DNA of 56,094 nt from an uncultured Eubacteriales bacterium. Its GTDB lineage: Bacteria > Bacillota > Clostridia > Christensenellales > Aristaeellaceae. Shown here piece after piece: positions 16,649-24,109 of the stretch. The position numbers and the translations under genes were made by a program. The DNA is taken from assembly GCA_902764875.1 (NCBI GenBank), contig CACWXP010000022.1:1-56094 (forward strand). The letters run 5' to 3'. Every line of letters begins with the position of its first letter. Position 1 is the stretch's first letter. Under the pieces are notes generated by a model. The model was not told the DNA's origin and did not search any database. It saw only the letters and a program-made list of their open reading frames with translations.

Positions 16649-17722
16649 TTACAGGATGATCAGCTGCTTGTCCGCGTCCGTCAGGATCTCGCAGCCGTTT
16701 TCCTTCACCAGGCACGTGTCTTCAATCCGAACGCCGCCCACGCCGGGCACGTATACGCCGGGTTCCACCGTGATCACGATGCCCGCCTGCAATGTGTCGT
16801 GGCAGGTTGTGCTCAGCCGGGGTTCCTCGTGGATGTCGATGCCAACGGCATGCCCCAGCCCGTGGCCGAAGCGTCCCTTGTATCCCCGCGCGTCGATGTA
16901 GTCCCGGGCCAGCTTGTCAATGTCGAAGCAGTTCTTCCCGGCCGCCAGCGCGTCTTCGCACATGGTCTGCGCCCGCAGCACCGTGTCGTACATCCGCCGC
17001 ATCTCTTCCGAAGGATTCCCCAGGGATACCGTCCGCGTCATGTCCGCGCAGTAGTTCCCGACCTTCGCGCCGAAGTCCATCGTGATCATCTCACCGCTGC
17101 GAATCGGCCGGTTTCCGGGAATCGCGTGGGGCAGGCTGCCGTGTTCGCCGGCCGCGATAATGGTGTCGAAGGCGACCGTGTCGGCTCCCAGCTTCAGCAT
17201 CGTGAAGTCCAGTTCGATCTGCAGTTCCTTCTCCGTCATGCCCTCCCGGATCTTCGGAAGGATCGCGCGGAAGGCGTCCGCCGTGATCTGGCAGGCCTTG
17301 CGGATCTTCATCACTTCTGCCGGCGTCTTGATCTGGCGGATCTTCTGAACCGCCAGGTCCAGCGATGTGCAGGAGATTTCCTCTCCCAGCGCGGCCTTCA
17401 GCTTTTCAAAGTCGTCCACGGAGAGATAATTCGTCTCCGTCTTAATGCAGGTAATGCCGTCCTGCTTTGCCAGTTCCGCAATCACCTTTTCGGCTTTCCG
17501 GTCCTTGTCGGTCATTTCGACCTGAAAACCCGGCGCCTGCTTTTCCGCCTGTTCGGTATAGCGGAAGTCTGTCACGATCACCTTGCGGTTCCGTGAAAGG
17601 AACACCAGGCCTTCCCCGCTGTATCCGTCCGTCAGGTAAAACATGTTGGACGGATCCGCGACGACCGCCGCCGTGTTCTGTCCGATGCGGAGCACCTCCG
17701 CAAGCCGTTCCGAAGCTGTCAT
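16649..17722 (-). CDS. M24 family metallopeptidase (Xaa-Pro aminopeptidase-like)
   Basis: 357 residues. Residues 1-125 are a creatinase-like N-domain (FYLTDGYSGEGLVFLSRN). The pita-bread catalytic domain has the metal ligands in ITMDFGAKVGNYCADMTRTV (two Asp), HGLGHAVGIDIHEEP (His) and ITVEPGVYVPGVGGVRIEDT (two Glu). The His at HAIPGNR helps define the Xaa-Pro subtype. It removes N-terminal residues next to proline or cleaves Xaa-Pro dipeptides in the cytoplasm. Pairing with efp, which serves polyproline translation, is frequent in Firmicutes. Confidence 0.93.
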   Translation of the reverse strand: MTASERLAEVLRIGQNTAAVVADPSNMFYLTDGYSGEGLVFLSRNRKVIVTDFRYTEQAEKQAPGFQVEMTDKDRKAEKVIAELAKQDGITCIKTETNYLSVDDFEKLKAALGEEISCTSLDLAVQKIRQIKTPAEVMKIRKACQITADAFRAILPKIREGMTEKELQIELDFTMLKLGADTVAFDTIIAAGEHGSLPHAIPGNRPIRSGEMITMDFGAKVGNYCADMTRTVSLGNPSEEMRRMYDTVLRAQTMCEDALAAGKNCFDIDKLARDYIDARGYKGRFGHGLGHAVGIDIHEEPRLSTTCHDTLQAGIVITVEPGVYVPGVGGVRIEDTCLVKENGCEILTDADKQLIIL

Positions 17723-17776
17723 CGTTCTCTCAATACCTCCCGGGGGCTAAACCCCTGTTGGTTATTGTATCATACA

Positions 17777-19264
17777 TTATGCCATCACGTCCAGTACTGC
17801 CTGACCCATTCTGTCCTTAAAACATTCCGCCGTATGCCGGATCGGCAGATCCCGAAGCTTCAGCACCTGCTCCGGCATGGGCACGCCGGTCAGCTCCTGA
17901 ATCTTTTCGCTGGCGATGAAGGGATCTCCCCCCGCGTTGTCGCCGGTCAGCGCGTTCAGAACGTCCGCCGCGAACTTGTAGGGGCTGGCCGTGGCAACGA
18001 TCACGCTGGGCGTGTCGTCCCCGGTCATCTTCCGGTACTGCCGCAGCACATGCCCGGCCACCGCCGTGTGCGGATCCATCAGGTAATGGTCCTGCTCCCA
18101 CCGGGCTTTGATCTCGCCCAGGGTGTCCTTGTTGTCCGCGCAGTCGCCCCAGAACGTATCCAGCAGCCAGTCACGCCGCTGTTCGCCCACGGAATAGCTG
18201 CCGCTTTCCTTCAGCAGGTTCATCCATGTGCGAATCAGCCCGCCGTCCCGGTCCGCCGCTTCATACAGCAGCCGCTCCAGGTTCGAGGAAACCAGGATGT
18301 CCATGCTCGGGCTGATCGTTTTGAAGAACGTGCGGTGCGTGGAATAGATACCGGTGTTGAAGAAGTCCGTCAGCACGTTGTTCCGGTTGCTGGCGCAGAT
18401 CAGTTTGTTCACCGGCAGGCCCATGCACCTCGCATAGTATCCGGCCAGGATGTTGCCAAAGTTTCCCGTGGGCACGCAGAAGTTCACCGGATCCCCTGCC
18501 GCAATGGCATGGTTCTTCAGCAGCTCCGCATAGGCGGAGAAGTAGTAAACCACCTGCGGCACCAGCCGGCCCAGGTTGATGCTGTTGGCCGAGGAAAGCA
18601 CCCGGCCCTTTTCAGCCATCTGGTTGCGGAATTCTTCAGACGTGAACAGTTCCTTCACCCCGGTCTGGGCGTCGTCAAAATTGCCCTTCACCGCAATCAC
18701 GTGGGTGTTGCTGCCCCCTGTTGTCACCATCTGCAGCCGCTGCACATCGCTGACCCCGTCCAGGGGATAGAACACCGTGCAGCTGGTTCCCGGCACGTCC
18801 CGGAACCCTTCCAGCGCAGCCTTGCCCGTGTCGCCGCTGGTGGCCACCAGAATGCAGATTTCCCGGTTTTCGCCGTTCTTCTCGGCGGAAAGCCGGAGCA
18901 GGTGCGGCAGCAGCTGCAGCGCCATGTCCTTGAAGGCCAGCGTGGGGCCGTGGAAAAGCTCCAGGGACCAGGTCGCCCCGTCCATCTGTTTCATCGGTGC
19001 GATTTCCGGCGCGGTAAAGCGTTCCGGGCTGTAGGCCGCGTGCACCGCGTCCTCAATCTCCCTCACGCTGAAGTCCTCCAGGAAGCGCTTCAGCACAGCG
19101 ACCGCGCGCTGTTCATAGTTCATCTCGGTCAGGGAGGTCAGCCGCTCGGGGCGGACATTGTGGAACATCGCCGGCACATACAGGCCGCCGTCCGGCGCGA
19201 TGCCCCGCAGAATGGCCTGGCTGGCCGTCACAACACTTTCGCCGCGTGTAGAGAAAAATGGCAT
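17777..19264 (-). CDS. thrC: threonine synthase
   Basis: 495 residues, the long ThrC type. N-terminal STRGESVVTASQAILRGIAPDGGLYVP matches the family, and the PLP lysine lies in HGPTLAFKDMALQLLPHLL. ATSGDTGKAALEGF binds the cofactor phosphate, and CVPTGNFGNILAGYYA is the second conserved loop. It converts O-phosphohomoserine to threonine. GGAGA lies 8 nt before the ATG. A perfect terminator hairpin (19282-19305) sits only 17 nt upstream, so its own promoter must lie inside or before it, or the hairpin regulates readthrough. Peptidase and efp follow downstream. Confidence 0.96.
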   Translation of the reverse strand: MPFFSTRGESVVTASQAILRGIAPDGGLYVPAMFHNVRPERLTSLTEMNYEQRAVAVLKRFLEDFSVREIEDAVHAAYSPERFTAPEIAPMKQMDGATWSLELFHGPTLAFKDMALQLLPHLLRLSAEKNGENREICILVATSGDTGKAALEGFRDVPGTSCTVFYPLDGVSDVQRLQMVTTGGSNTHVIAVKGNFDDAQTGVKELFTSEEFRNQMAEKGRVLSSANSINLGRLVPQVVYYFSAYAELLKNHAIAAGDPVNFCVPTGNFGNILAGYYARCMGLPVNKLICASNRNNVLTDFFNTGIYSTHRTFFKTISPSMDILVSSNLERLLYEAADRDGGLIRTWMNLLKESGSYSVGEQRRDWLLDTFWGDCADNKDTLGEIKARWEQDHYLMDPHTAVAGHVLRQYRKMTGDDTPSVIVATASPYKFAADVLNALTGDNAGGDPFIASEKIQELTGVPMPEQVLKLRDLPIRHTAECFKDRMGQAVLDVMA

Positions 19265-19281
19265 ATGCTTGTCTCCTTCAA

Positions 19282-19305
19282 AAAAGAGGCGATGCCGCCT
19301 CTTTT
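19282..19305 (-). terminator. terminator between the P-loop gene and thrC
   Basis: AAAAGAGGCG (19282-19291) pairs with CGCCTCTTTT (19296-19305), loop ATGC; minus readout ends in TTTTTTG. It lies 24 nt past the P-loop gene stop and just before the thrC ribosome site, so it could be an attenuator of thrC. Confidence 0.8.
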
Positions 19306-19329
19306 GGTGTAATCAGTTTTCCCCGAAAC

Positions 19330-19740
19330 TCAGATCAGATACTTTTTCAGATACTCCGGCAGTTCCTCCGGGTCGGCGCTCAGGCTCAGCACGAAGTTCA
19401 CTTCGTGTTTTGCTCCCAGCTCGTCCAGGGTCTTCACCACGTTTTCCGTATCTTCCGGCTTCTCGTGGCACAGATCCAGGAACGCGTCGATGAACACCGT
19501 TCCGATGTCGAAGTTGGAAGAAAGCATGCCGCACAGGAAACCGATAAACATATCGGCATTGTGAATATGATAATCTTCGGCGTTGATGAAACGGACCTTG
19601 TGATCCACGTCGAACATGTAACGGTTATTGTCATCCAGGAAAATGACGTCGTGTTCCGCATCCCTTGCGGTCGTATTGGTCAGGTCAATCAGCCGCTTCG
19701 TTTTTCCGGAGCCCTTTTTGCCTGCAATTACCTGTATCAT
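19330..19740 (-). CDS. small P-loop ATP-binding protein
   Basis: 136 residues from the ATG at 19740 (GGAGG 8 nt upstream); the longer frame starting at 19836 crosses the promoter. The N-terminus is a Walker A loop, MIQVIAGKKGSGKTKRLI. A later hydrophobic strand FDIGTVFIDAFLDLC resembles Walker B, and NFVLSLSAD is a sensor-like strand. Often annotated as PilT-like ATPase, but it lacks the rest of PilT and is too short; the real function is unknown. It has its own promoter (19777-19805) and terminator, so it is monocistronic. Confidence 0.8.
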   Translation of the reverse strand: MIQVIAGKKGSGKTKRLIDLTNTTARDAEHDVIFLDDNNRYMFDVDHKVRFINAEDYHIHNADMFIGFLCGMLSSNFDIGTVFIDAFLDLCHEKPEDTENVVKTLDELGAKHEVNFVLSLSADPEELPEYLKKYLI

Positions 19741-19776
19741 GGAAACCGCCTCCTTTGTGGATTTTTCGCTGCTCCT

Positions 19777-19805
19777 ATTATACGCTATAATGAAAATTAA
19801 AGCAA
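19777..19805 (-). promoter_or_regulatory. promoter of the P-loop gene
   Basis: Minus strand: TTGCTT (19805-19800), 17 nt, TATAAT (19782-19777). Same -35 as the Cna-B promoter. Confidence 0.7.
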
Positions 19806-19810
19806 CCACC

Positions 19811-19848
19811 CAAAAAGAACAGGGGCGGAGCCCCATGCGTCCGCCCCT
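19811..19848 (-). terminator. terminator of the SPFH gene
   Basis: AGGGGCGGA (19821-19829) pairs with TCCGCCCCT (19840-19848); the minus readout continues GTTCTTTTTGG. It starts 20 nt after the stop at 19868. The gap between carries CCTGAAA CCTTAAA, a possible trace of the heptamer repeats. Confidence 0.8.
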
Positions 19849-19867
19849 GAAACCTTAAACCTCCTCG

Positions 19868-20758
19868 TCACTCACCCGCTGCGCCGTTCGCTGCGGAGCC
19901 GCCCATCTGCAGCACCGGAATCGTGGAAGTGCCTTCCCCGGCCATGAATGTGGGCAGTTTGCCGTCCCAGTTCTTGATCTCGTTGAACTTAATCAGGTTT
20001 TCCGTCAGGGATTCGGCGATCTTCTTGTTCGCCTCAGCCTCCGCCTCGCTGCGCACCTTGGTGGCATAGGCGTCCGCGTCCGCGTTGATTTTGGCCACGT
20101 TGGCCGCCGCTTCCGCATTGATCCGCTGACGTTCCGCCTGCTGCTGGGTTTCCATGGTCATCTGCGCCTGTTCGATTTCCGCCTGCAGTTTCCGTTGTGC
20201 GGCCACCTGTTTGGCTTCAACCGCGTCGGTAAAGGCGTCCGTGAAGTCCAGGTTTTCAATGCTCAGGCTGATCACGTTGATGCCGTAGTCCTTCAGTTCC
20301 TCAAACAGACCGTCCCGGATATCCTGGCTCAGCTTCTCCCGGTTCGCCACCAGGTTCTCCGCGCTGTATTTGCTGAATACGCCCTTGGTAATCTCCAGCA
20401 TCCGGGGATACACCAGCTTGTTGAAATAGTCCGTACCAACTTCCTTGAACAGGTTCATGGCCGTGCTCTTATTGATGGCATAGTTGATGCTGCCCGTGAT
20501 GTCCACCTGCTGAATGTCGCTGGAGAACGCTTCCGTGGTAAAGCTGGTCTTCTGCTCCCGGTTATCCATGGCAATGATCTGCTGGAAGGGGCTCTTGAAG
20601 TGCAGTCCCGCCTCCAGGGTCACGTCCTCCACCTTGCCGAAGGTGGTCACTATGCCCGTATAGCCGGTTTCCACCGTGGCCGTGCAGGTCACAAACGCAA
20701 TCAGTGCGACGACGATCACGATACCTGCAATGATCGCGCCTTTTTTCAGATTCCTCAT
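19868..20758 (-). CDS. SPFH/band 7 (prohibitin-like) membrane protein
   Basis: 296 residues. One N-terminal membrane anchor (AIIAGIVIVVALIAFVTCTA), then an SPFH domain (GYTGIVTTFGKVEDVTLEAGLHFKSPFQQI) to about 185. A long Ala/Glu/Gln coiled coil (about 185-250) follows, then a short flexible tail. SPFH proteins oligomerise in membranes and hold or regulate partners such as FtsH-type proteases; the N-in anchor places the domain on one membrane face. Prohibitin subtype rather than flotillin because of the tail. No partner is encoded beside it. Confidence 0.9.
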   Translation of the reverse strand: MRNLKKGAIIAGIVIVVALIAFVTCTATVETGYTGIVTTFGKVEDVTLEAGLHFKSPFQQIIAMDNREQKTSFTTEAFSSDIQQVDITGSINYAINKSTAMNLFKEVGTDYFNKLVYPRMLEITKGVFSKYSAENLVANREKLSQDIRDGLFEELKDYGINVISLSIENLDFTDAFTDAVEAKQVAAQRKLQAEIEQAQMTMETQQQAERQRINAEAAANVAKINADADAYATKVRSEAEAEANKKIAESLTENLIKFNEIKNWDGKLPTFMAGEGTSTIPVLQMGGSAANGAAGE

Positions 20759-20896
20759 CGTTCTCTCCTCCTCCTTGCCCGTCTCGGGCCTCCGTCCGGT
20801 TGTATGATTTTTACCGGATCACGCTGCGATTATATCAGCCGCCTCCATTCCCTGTAAACGGTAAAAAGGGAAAAATATGCACTGCTATCTTTCCGT

Positions 20897-20932
20897 CAAA
20901 AAAGACCGGGACTTTTCCTGTGCCTCGGTCTT
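20897..20932 (-). terminator. terminator of degV (first copy)
   Basis: AAGACCG (20902-20908) and CGGTCTT (20926-20932) with extra inner pairing; minus readout ends in TTTTTTGACGG. It begins 20 nt past the stop at 20953. Confidence 0.75.
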
Positions 20933-20952
20933 GAAAATCAGTCTTTTGGTGC

Positions 20953-21816
20953 TCAGCGCTCGCTGCCCCTGAAGAACAGCGCCAGCGTCCCCGGGCCCGC
21001 GTGGGCGCCGATCACGGAGCCGATCAGGGTAATCAGTTCAACCTCCCGGCCGTATTCTTCCCGGATGATCTTTGCCAGCAGCTGCGCGTCTTCCGGGCAG
21101 TCGCCGTGGGAAATGAAGATCGGTGTATCCTCCAGAATGGTTTCGCCCAGTTTTTCCGCCATTTTGCGGATGGACTTCTTGCGGCCGTGCGTCTGAATCA
21201 TCTTGATCAGATGGCCTTCGTTGTCCACATGCAGCACCGGCTTCACGTTCAGCGCCGTGCCCAGCAGCGCTGTCGCCGCGCTGATCCGGCCGCCCCGCTT
21301 CAGGTATTTCAGGTCTTCCACCGTGAACCAGTGGCAGAGATGCAGTTTATCCGCTTCCATGGCGTCGGCGTTCTCGTCCAGGCTCATGCCCTTGTCCCGG
21401 TTCTTCACCGCCAGGTAAACAAACAGTCCCTGACCGGCGGAAGCGCACAGGGAATCCACCACGCGGATTCTCCGGTCCGGATACTGTTCCGAAAGCTGCG
21501 CCGCAACCTTTTTCGCGTTTTCGCAGGTCACGCTCAGGCCGCTGGAAAAGGCCAGATACAGGATGTCCTTTCCCGCTTCAAGGAAGGAAGTAAAAGTATT
21601 TTGAAAGGTGTCCTCATTAATGCCGGAGGTCTTGGCCACCCGGCCTTCCCGCATTTCGTTATAGAACTCGTGCATGGGCTGGTCCTGATCCAGGTGTTCC
21701 TTCCCGTCGTCCGTAAACAGATACGGCAGACGGATCAGTTCCACATCCCATTCCTTCAGCTTTTCTGGCAGGATATCGCACGCGGAATCCGTAATCATTA
21801 CATAAGACGCTGCCAT
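20953..21816 (-). CDS. DegV family fatty-acid-binding protein
   Basis: 287 residues. DegV/FakB fold: N-terminal YVMITDSACDILPEKLKEWDV, lipid-phosphate loops at KTSGINEDTF and LAFSSGLSVTCENA, and YLKRGGRISAATALLG, then RKKSIRKMAE. FakB-type proteins hand an acyl chain to the kinase FakA, making acyl-phosphate from exogenous fatty acids. No fakA is in the window. A second, diverged DegV lies at 40502-41335, suggesting different acyl preferences. Own promoter at 21864-21893. Confidence 0.93.
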   Translation of the reverse strand: MAASYVMITDSACDILPEKLKEWDVELIRLPYLFTDDGKEHLDQDQPMHEFYNEMREGRVAKTSGINEDTFQNTFTSFLEAGKDILYLAFSSGLSVTCENAKKVAAQLSEQYPDRRIRVVDSLCASAGQGLFVYLAVKNRDKGMSLDENADAMEADKLHLCHWFTVEDLKYLKRGGRISAATALLGTALNVKPVLHVDNEGHLIKMIQTHGRKKSIRKMAEKLGETILEDTPIFISHGDCPEDAQLLAKIIREEYGREVELITLIGSVIGAHAGPGTLALFFRGSER

Positions 21817-21843
21817 TTGTGTTTCCTCCTCATGGCGTTGGTG

Positions 21844-21893
21844 TGTCCTCAGGACAACACTTCTTTATACCACGCATCCCCTTTTTCTGTCAA
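21844..21893 (-). promoter_or_regulatory. promoter of degV with a palindrome at the start site
   Basis: Minus strand TTGACA (21893-21888), 18 nt, TATAAA (21869-21864). A 13-bp palindrome TGTCCTCAGGACA at 21844-21856 covers the expected transcription start, the position of a repressor site; the regulator is unknown. Confidence 0.65.
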
Positions 21894-21920
21894 TGTACAA
21901 CAGAAAAACAATTCCCCCTC

Positions 21921-21950
21921 TTGACACGCGGTCCGCCCCGGGAGTAAGAT
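21921..21950 (+). promoter_or_regulatory. promoter of the paaK leader
   Basis: TTGACA at 21921-21926, 18 nt, TAAGAT at 21945-21950. Transcription would start near 21957, leaving a leader of about 190 nt before paaK that contains the small ORF and terminator described next. Confidence 0.7.
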
Positions 21951-21996
21951 GCACCCGTCCGTTAGCGACACTTTTGTTCAGGGAGATTTAATTGCG

Positions 21997-22044
21997 ATGA
22001 TGTACAGTGCGGCTTTCTTTTTTAGCAGCATTGCGATGGATTGA
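21997..22044 (+). CDS. putative leader peptide rich in phenylalanine
   Basis: A 15-codon ORF MMYSAAFFFSSIAMD-stop, with GGGAG 11 nt before the first ATG. Three consecutive Phe codons (TTC TTT TTT, 22015-22023) and one Tyr resemble leader peptides of Phe attenuators. The loop of a possible hairpin (22006-22014 with 22024-22032) holds the Phe codons. A second segment, GCGATGGATT (22033-22042), can pair with AATCCACCGC (22066-22075), which is the 5' arm of the terminator, giving mutually exclusive structures. That the peptide is translated is inference. Confidence 0.6.
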   Translation: MMYSAAFFFSSIAMD

Positions 22045-22065
22045 GAAGCGCATCGGGAGCGCGAG

Positions 22066-22107
22066 AATCCACCGCCTTTTGTGATTGAAAAGGCGGTGGA
22101 TTTTTTT
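22066..22107 (+). terminator. attenuator terminator upstream of paaK
   Basis: AATCCACCGCCTTTT (22066-22080) pairs perfectly with AAAAGGCGGTGGATT (22088-22102), followed by seven T. It is between the promoter and paaK, 46 nt before the paaK start, so it must be read through for expression. Confidence 0.85.
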
Positions 22108-22147
22108 AGCCTCCGCGTCATCCGCTCAGGAAAAGGAGGAACCATCT

Positions 22148-23455
22148 ATGCGCAGGTACTACCAGCCGGAAATCGAAACGGCCCCCCGCGAAAAGATTCT
22201 GGAGATCCAGAACGAGAAAATCGTCCGCCAGGTCCGCCACGTCTGGGACAACGTTCCCTACTACCGCGACCTGATGATGAAAAAGGGCGTCACGCCGGAG
22301 GATATCCGCGGCGTGGAGGACATTAAAAAGCTGCCTTTCCTCAGCAAGGCCGACCTGCGGGACGCCTATCCCTACGGTCTCTTGGGAACGGACCTGAAAA
22401 ACTGCGTCCGCATCCAGTCCACCTCCGGCACCACCGGCAAGCGCGTTGTCGCCTTCTACACCCAGCATGACATCGACCTCTGGGAAGACTGCACCGCCCG
22501 GGCCATCGTCGCCGCCGGCGGTTCTGAAGAGGACGTGCTCCAGGTGGCTTACGGCTACGGCCTGTTCACCGGCGGCGCCGGCATCCACGGCGGCTCCCAC
22601 AAGGTGGGCTGCCTCACGCTGCCCATGTCCTCCGGCAATACAGAACGTCAGATCCAGTTCATGATGGATCTCGGCACGACCATTCTCTGCTGTACGCCGT
22701 CTTACGCCGCCTACATCGGCGAATCCCTGGCGGAGCAGGGATACAAGCCCGAGGACAACAAACTGAAGGCAGGCATCTTCGGTGCCGAACCCTGGACCGA
22801 GGAAATGCGCCGGGATATCGAGCAGAAGCTCGGCATCAAAGCCTACGATATCTACGGTCTCACCGAGACCTCCGGCCCCGGGGTGGCCTATGAGTGCGAA
22901 GAACAGCACGGCATGCACATCAACGAGGATCATTTCTATGCGGAAATTATCGATCCGGATACAGGAGAAGTGCTGCCCGACGGCGAAAAAGGAGAATTGG
23001 TATTCACTGCTCTTGACAAGGAAGCCTTCCCTCTCCTGCGCTACCGCACCCGCGATATCTGCGTTCTGAACCGCACGCCCTGCTCCTGCGGGCGCACCCA
23101 TGTGCGCATGAGCAAACCCATGGGCCGCAGCGACGATATGCTGATCATCCGCGGTGTCAACGTCTTCCCGAGCCAGATCGAAACTGTCCTCCTCAACGAG
23201 GGCTACACCCCGAACTACCAGATCGTGCTCGACCGCGCGCGCAACACCGACACCTTCGACGTCTACGTGGAAGTCAGCGCCGACCAGTTCTCCGACCTCA
23301 TGTCCCAGATCCAGAAGATGGAAAAGAGTCTCGAAGCCGCCCTGCGCACCATGCTCGGCATCAGCCCGAAGGTACACCTGGTGGCCCCCAAGACCATCAC
23401 CCGCAGCGAAGGCAAGGCCGTCCGCGTCGTCGACAAGCGGAAGCTGCATGACTAA
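22148..23455 (+). CDS. paaK: phenylacetate-CoA ligase
   Basis: 435 residues from the ATG at 22148 (GGAGG 8 nt upstream). Adenylate-forming signature RIQSTSGTTGKRVVAFYT; further motifs YDIYGLTETSGPGVAYEC and TRDICVLNRTPCSCGRTHVRM; C-terminal domain MGRSDDMLIIRGVNVFPSQIE. It activates phenylacetate or another aryl acid to its CoA ester via the acyl-AMP. In anaerobic clostridia, PaaK-like ligases paired with an ACT-domain protein belong to aromatic amino-acid degradation or salvage through arylacetates; no indolepyruvate oxidoreductase is nearby. The ACT gene follows after 18 bp. The upstream leader suggests control by charged tRNA-Phe. Confidence 0.94.
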   Translation: MRRYYQPEIETAPREKILEIQNEKIVRQVRHVWDNVPYYRDLMMKKGVTPEDIRGVEDIKKLPFLSKADLRDAYPYGLLGTDLKNCVRIQSTSGTTGKRVVAFYTQHDIDLWEDCTARAIVAAGGSEEDVLQVAYGYGLFTGGAGIHGGSHKVGCLTLPMSSGNTERQIQFMMDLGTTILCCTPSYAAYIGESLAEQGYKPEDNKLKAGIFGAEPWTEEMRRDIEQKLGIKAYDIYGLTETSGPGVAYECEEQHGMHINEDHFYAEIIDPDTGEVLPDGEKGELVFTALDKEAFPLLRYRTRDICVLNRTPCSCGRTHVRMSKPMGRSDDMLIIRGVNVFPSQIETVLLNEGYTPNYQIVLDRARNTDTFDVYVEVSADQFSDLMSQIQKMEKSLEAALRTMLGISPKVHLVAPKTITRSEGKAVRVVDKRKLHD

Positions 23456-23473
23456 AAAAGGAGGCGAACAGCA

Positions 23474-23899
23474 ATGGCGATTACACAGATTTCCCTTTTT
23501 CTCATGAACCAGCCCGGACAGCTGGTGGACGCCGTCGGCGCCATTTCCGGTGCAGGCTCCAATATCCGCGCCATGAGCATTTCCGAAGCCAACGACTTTG
23601 GCATTCTCCGGGCCATTGTCACCGATACGGACAAGGTCTGTGAAGCCCTGAAGGAAAAATACCTGATCACCCGCACGCCGGTCGTCGCCGCCCGCATGGA
23701 CGACCGCCACGGCGCCCTTCATCCGATCCTGGTCGCGCTCAATGAGAGCAATATCAATATTGAGTACATGTATGCCTTTACGGGCACCGGCCCGGAGGAA
23801 GCCTACGTGGTGCTTCGCGTCAACGACGCGGAAACCGCCGAAGCCGTGCTCCATGCCGCCGGTATCGGCACGCTTTCCGACGAATCCCTGAAAATCTGA
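23474..23899 (+). CDS. double ACT-domain protein
   Basis: 141 residues made of two ACT domains: ISLFLMNQPGQLVDAVGAIS and, from about residue 73, HPILVALNESNINIEYMYAF. ACT domains bind amino acids, here probably aromatic ones given the neighbour. Standalone tandem-ACT proteins commonly follow paaK and may sense the pathway substrate. The gene has its own GGAGG site, and two terminators follow. Confidence 0.9.
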   Translation: MAITQISLFLMNQPGQLVDAVGAISGAGSNIRAMSISEANDFGILRAIVTDTDKVCEALKEKYLITRTPVVAARMDDRHGALHPILVALNESNINIEYMYAFTGTGPEEAYVVLRVNDAETAEAVLHAAGIGTLSDESLKI

Positions 23900-23916
23900 T
23901 CCCGTTTCTTCCCCGG

Positions 23917-23994
23917 CCGGCGGCGCATTGCCGCCGGTCTTTTTCTTTCCCCCTTTACTTTCCCGGCCGGCGGCGCCGGCCGCCGGTCTTTTTC
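23917..23994 (+). terminator. two tandem terminators after the ACT gene
   Basis: First: CCGGCGGC (23917-23924) with GCCGCCGG (23930-23937), then TCTTTTTC. Second: CCGGCGGC (23967-23974) with GCCGCCGG (23979-23986), then TCTTTTTCTTTT. The two share the CCCGGCCGGCGGCGC and GTCTTTTTCTTT segments, so one appears to be a duplicate of the other. Confidence 0.85.
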
Positions 23995-24109
23995 TTTTCA
24001 CCCGTTAATTTGAAGAGAAATGTTGTCATACTGCCTCAAATAGTGTAACATAAGTGTATATGTCATCAGATTTTATAGCCCCCGGACAACCATCACAGGG
24101 AGGAACATC

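Noticed and set aside
21957-22147. T-box riboswitch before paaK
   Set aside because: No AGGGTGGNACCGCG-type T-box sequence or specifier loop is present; the leader-peptide reading fits better.
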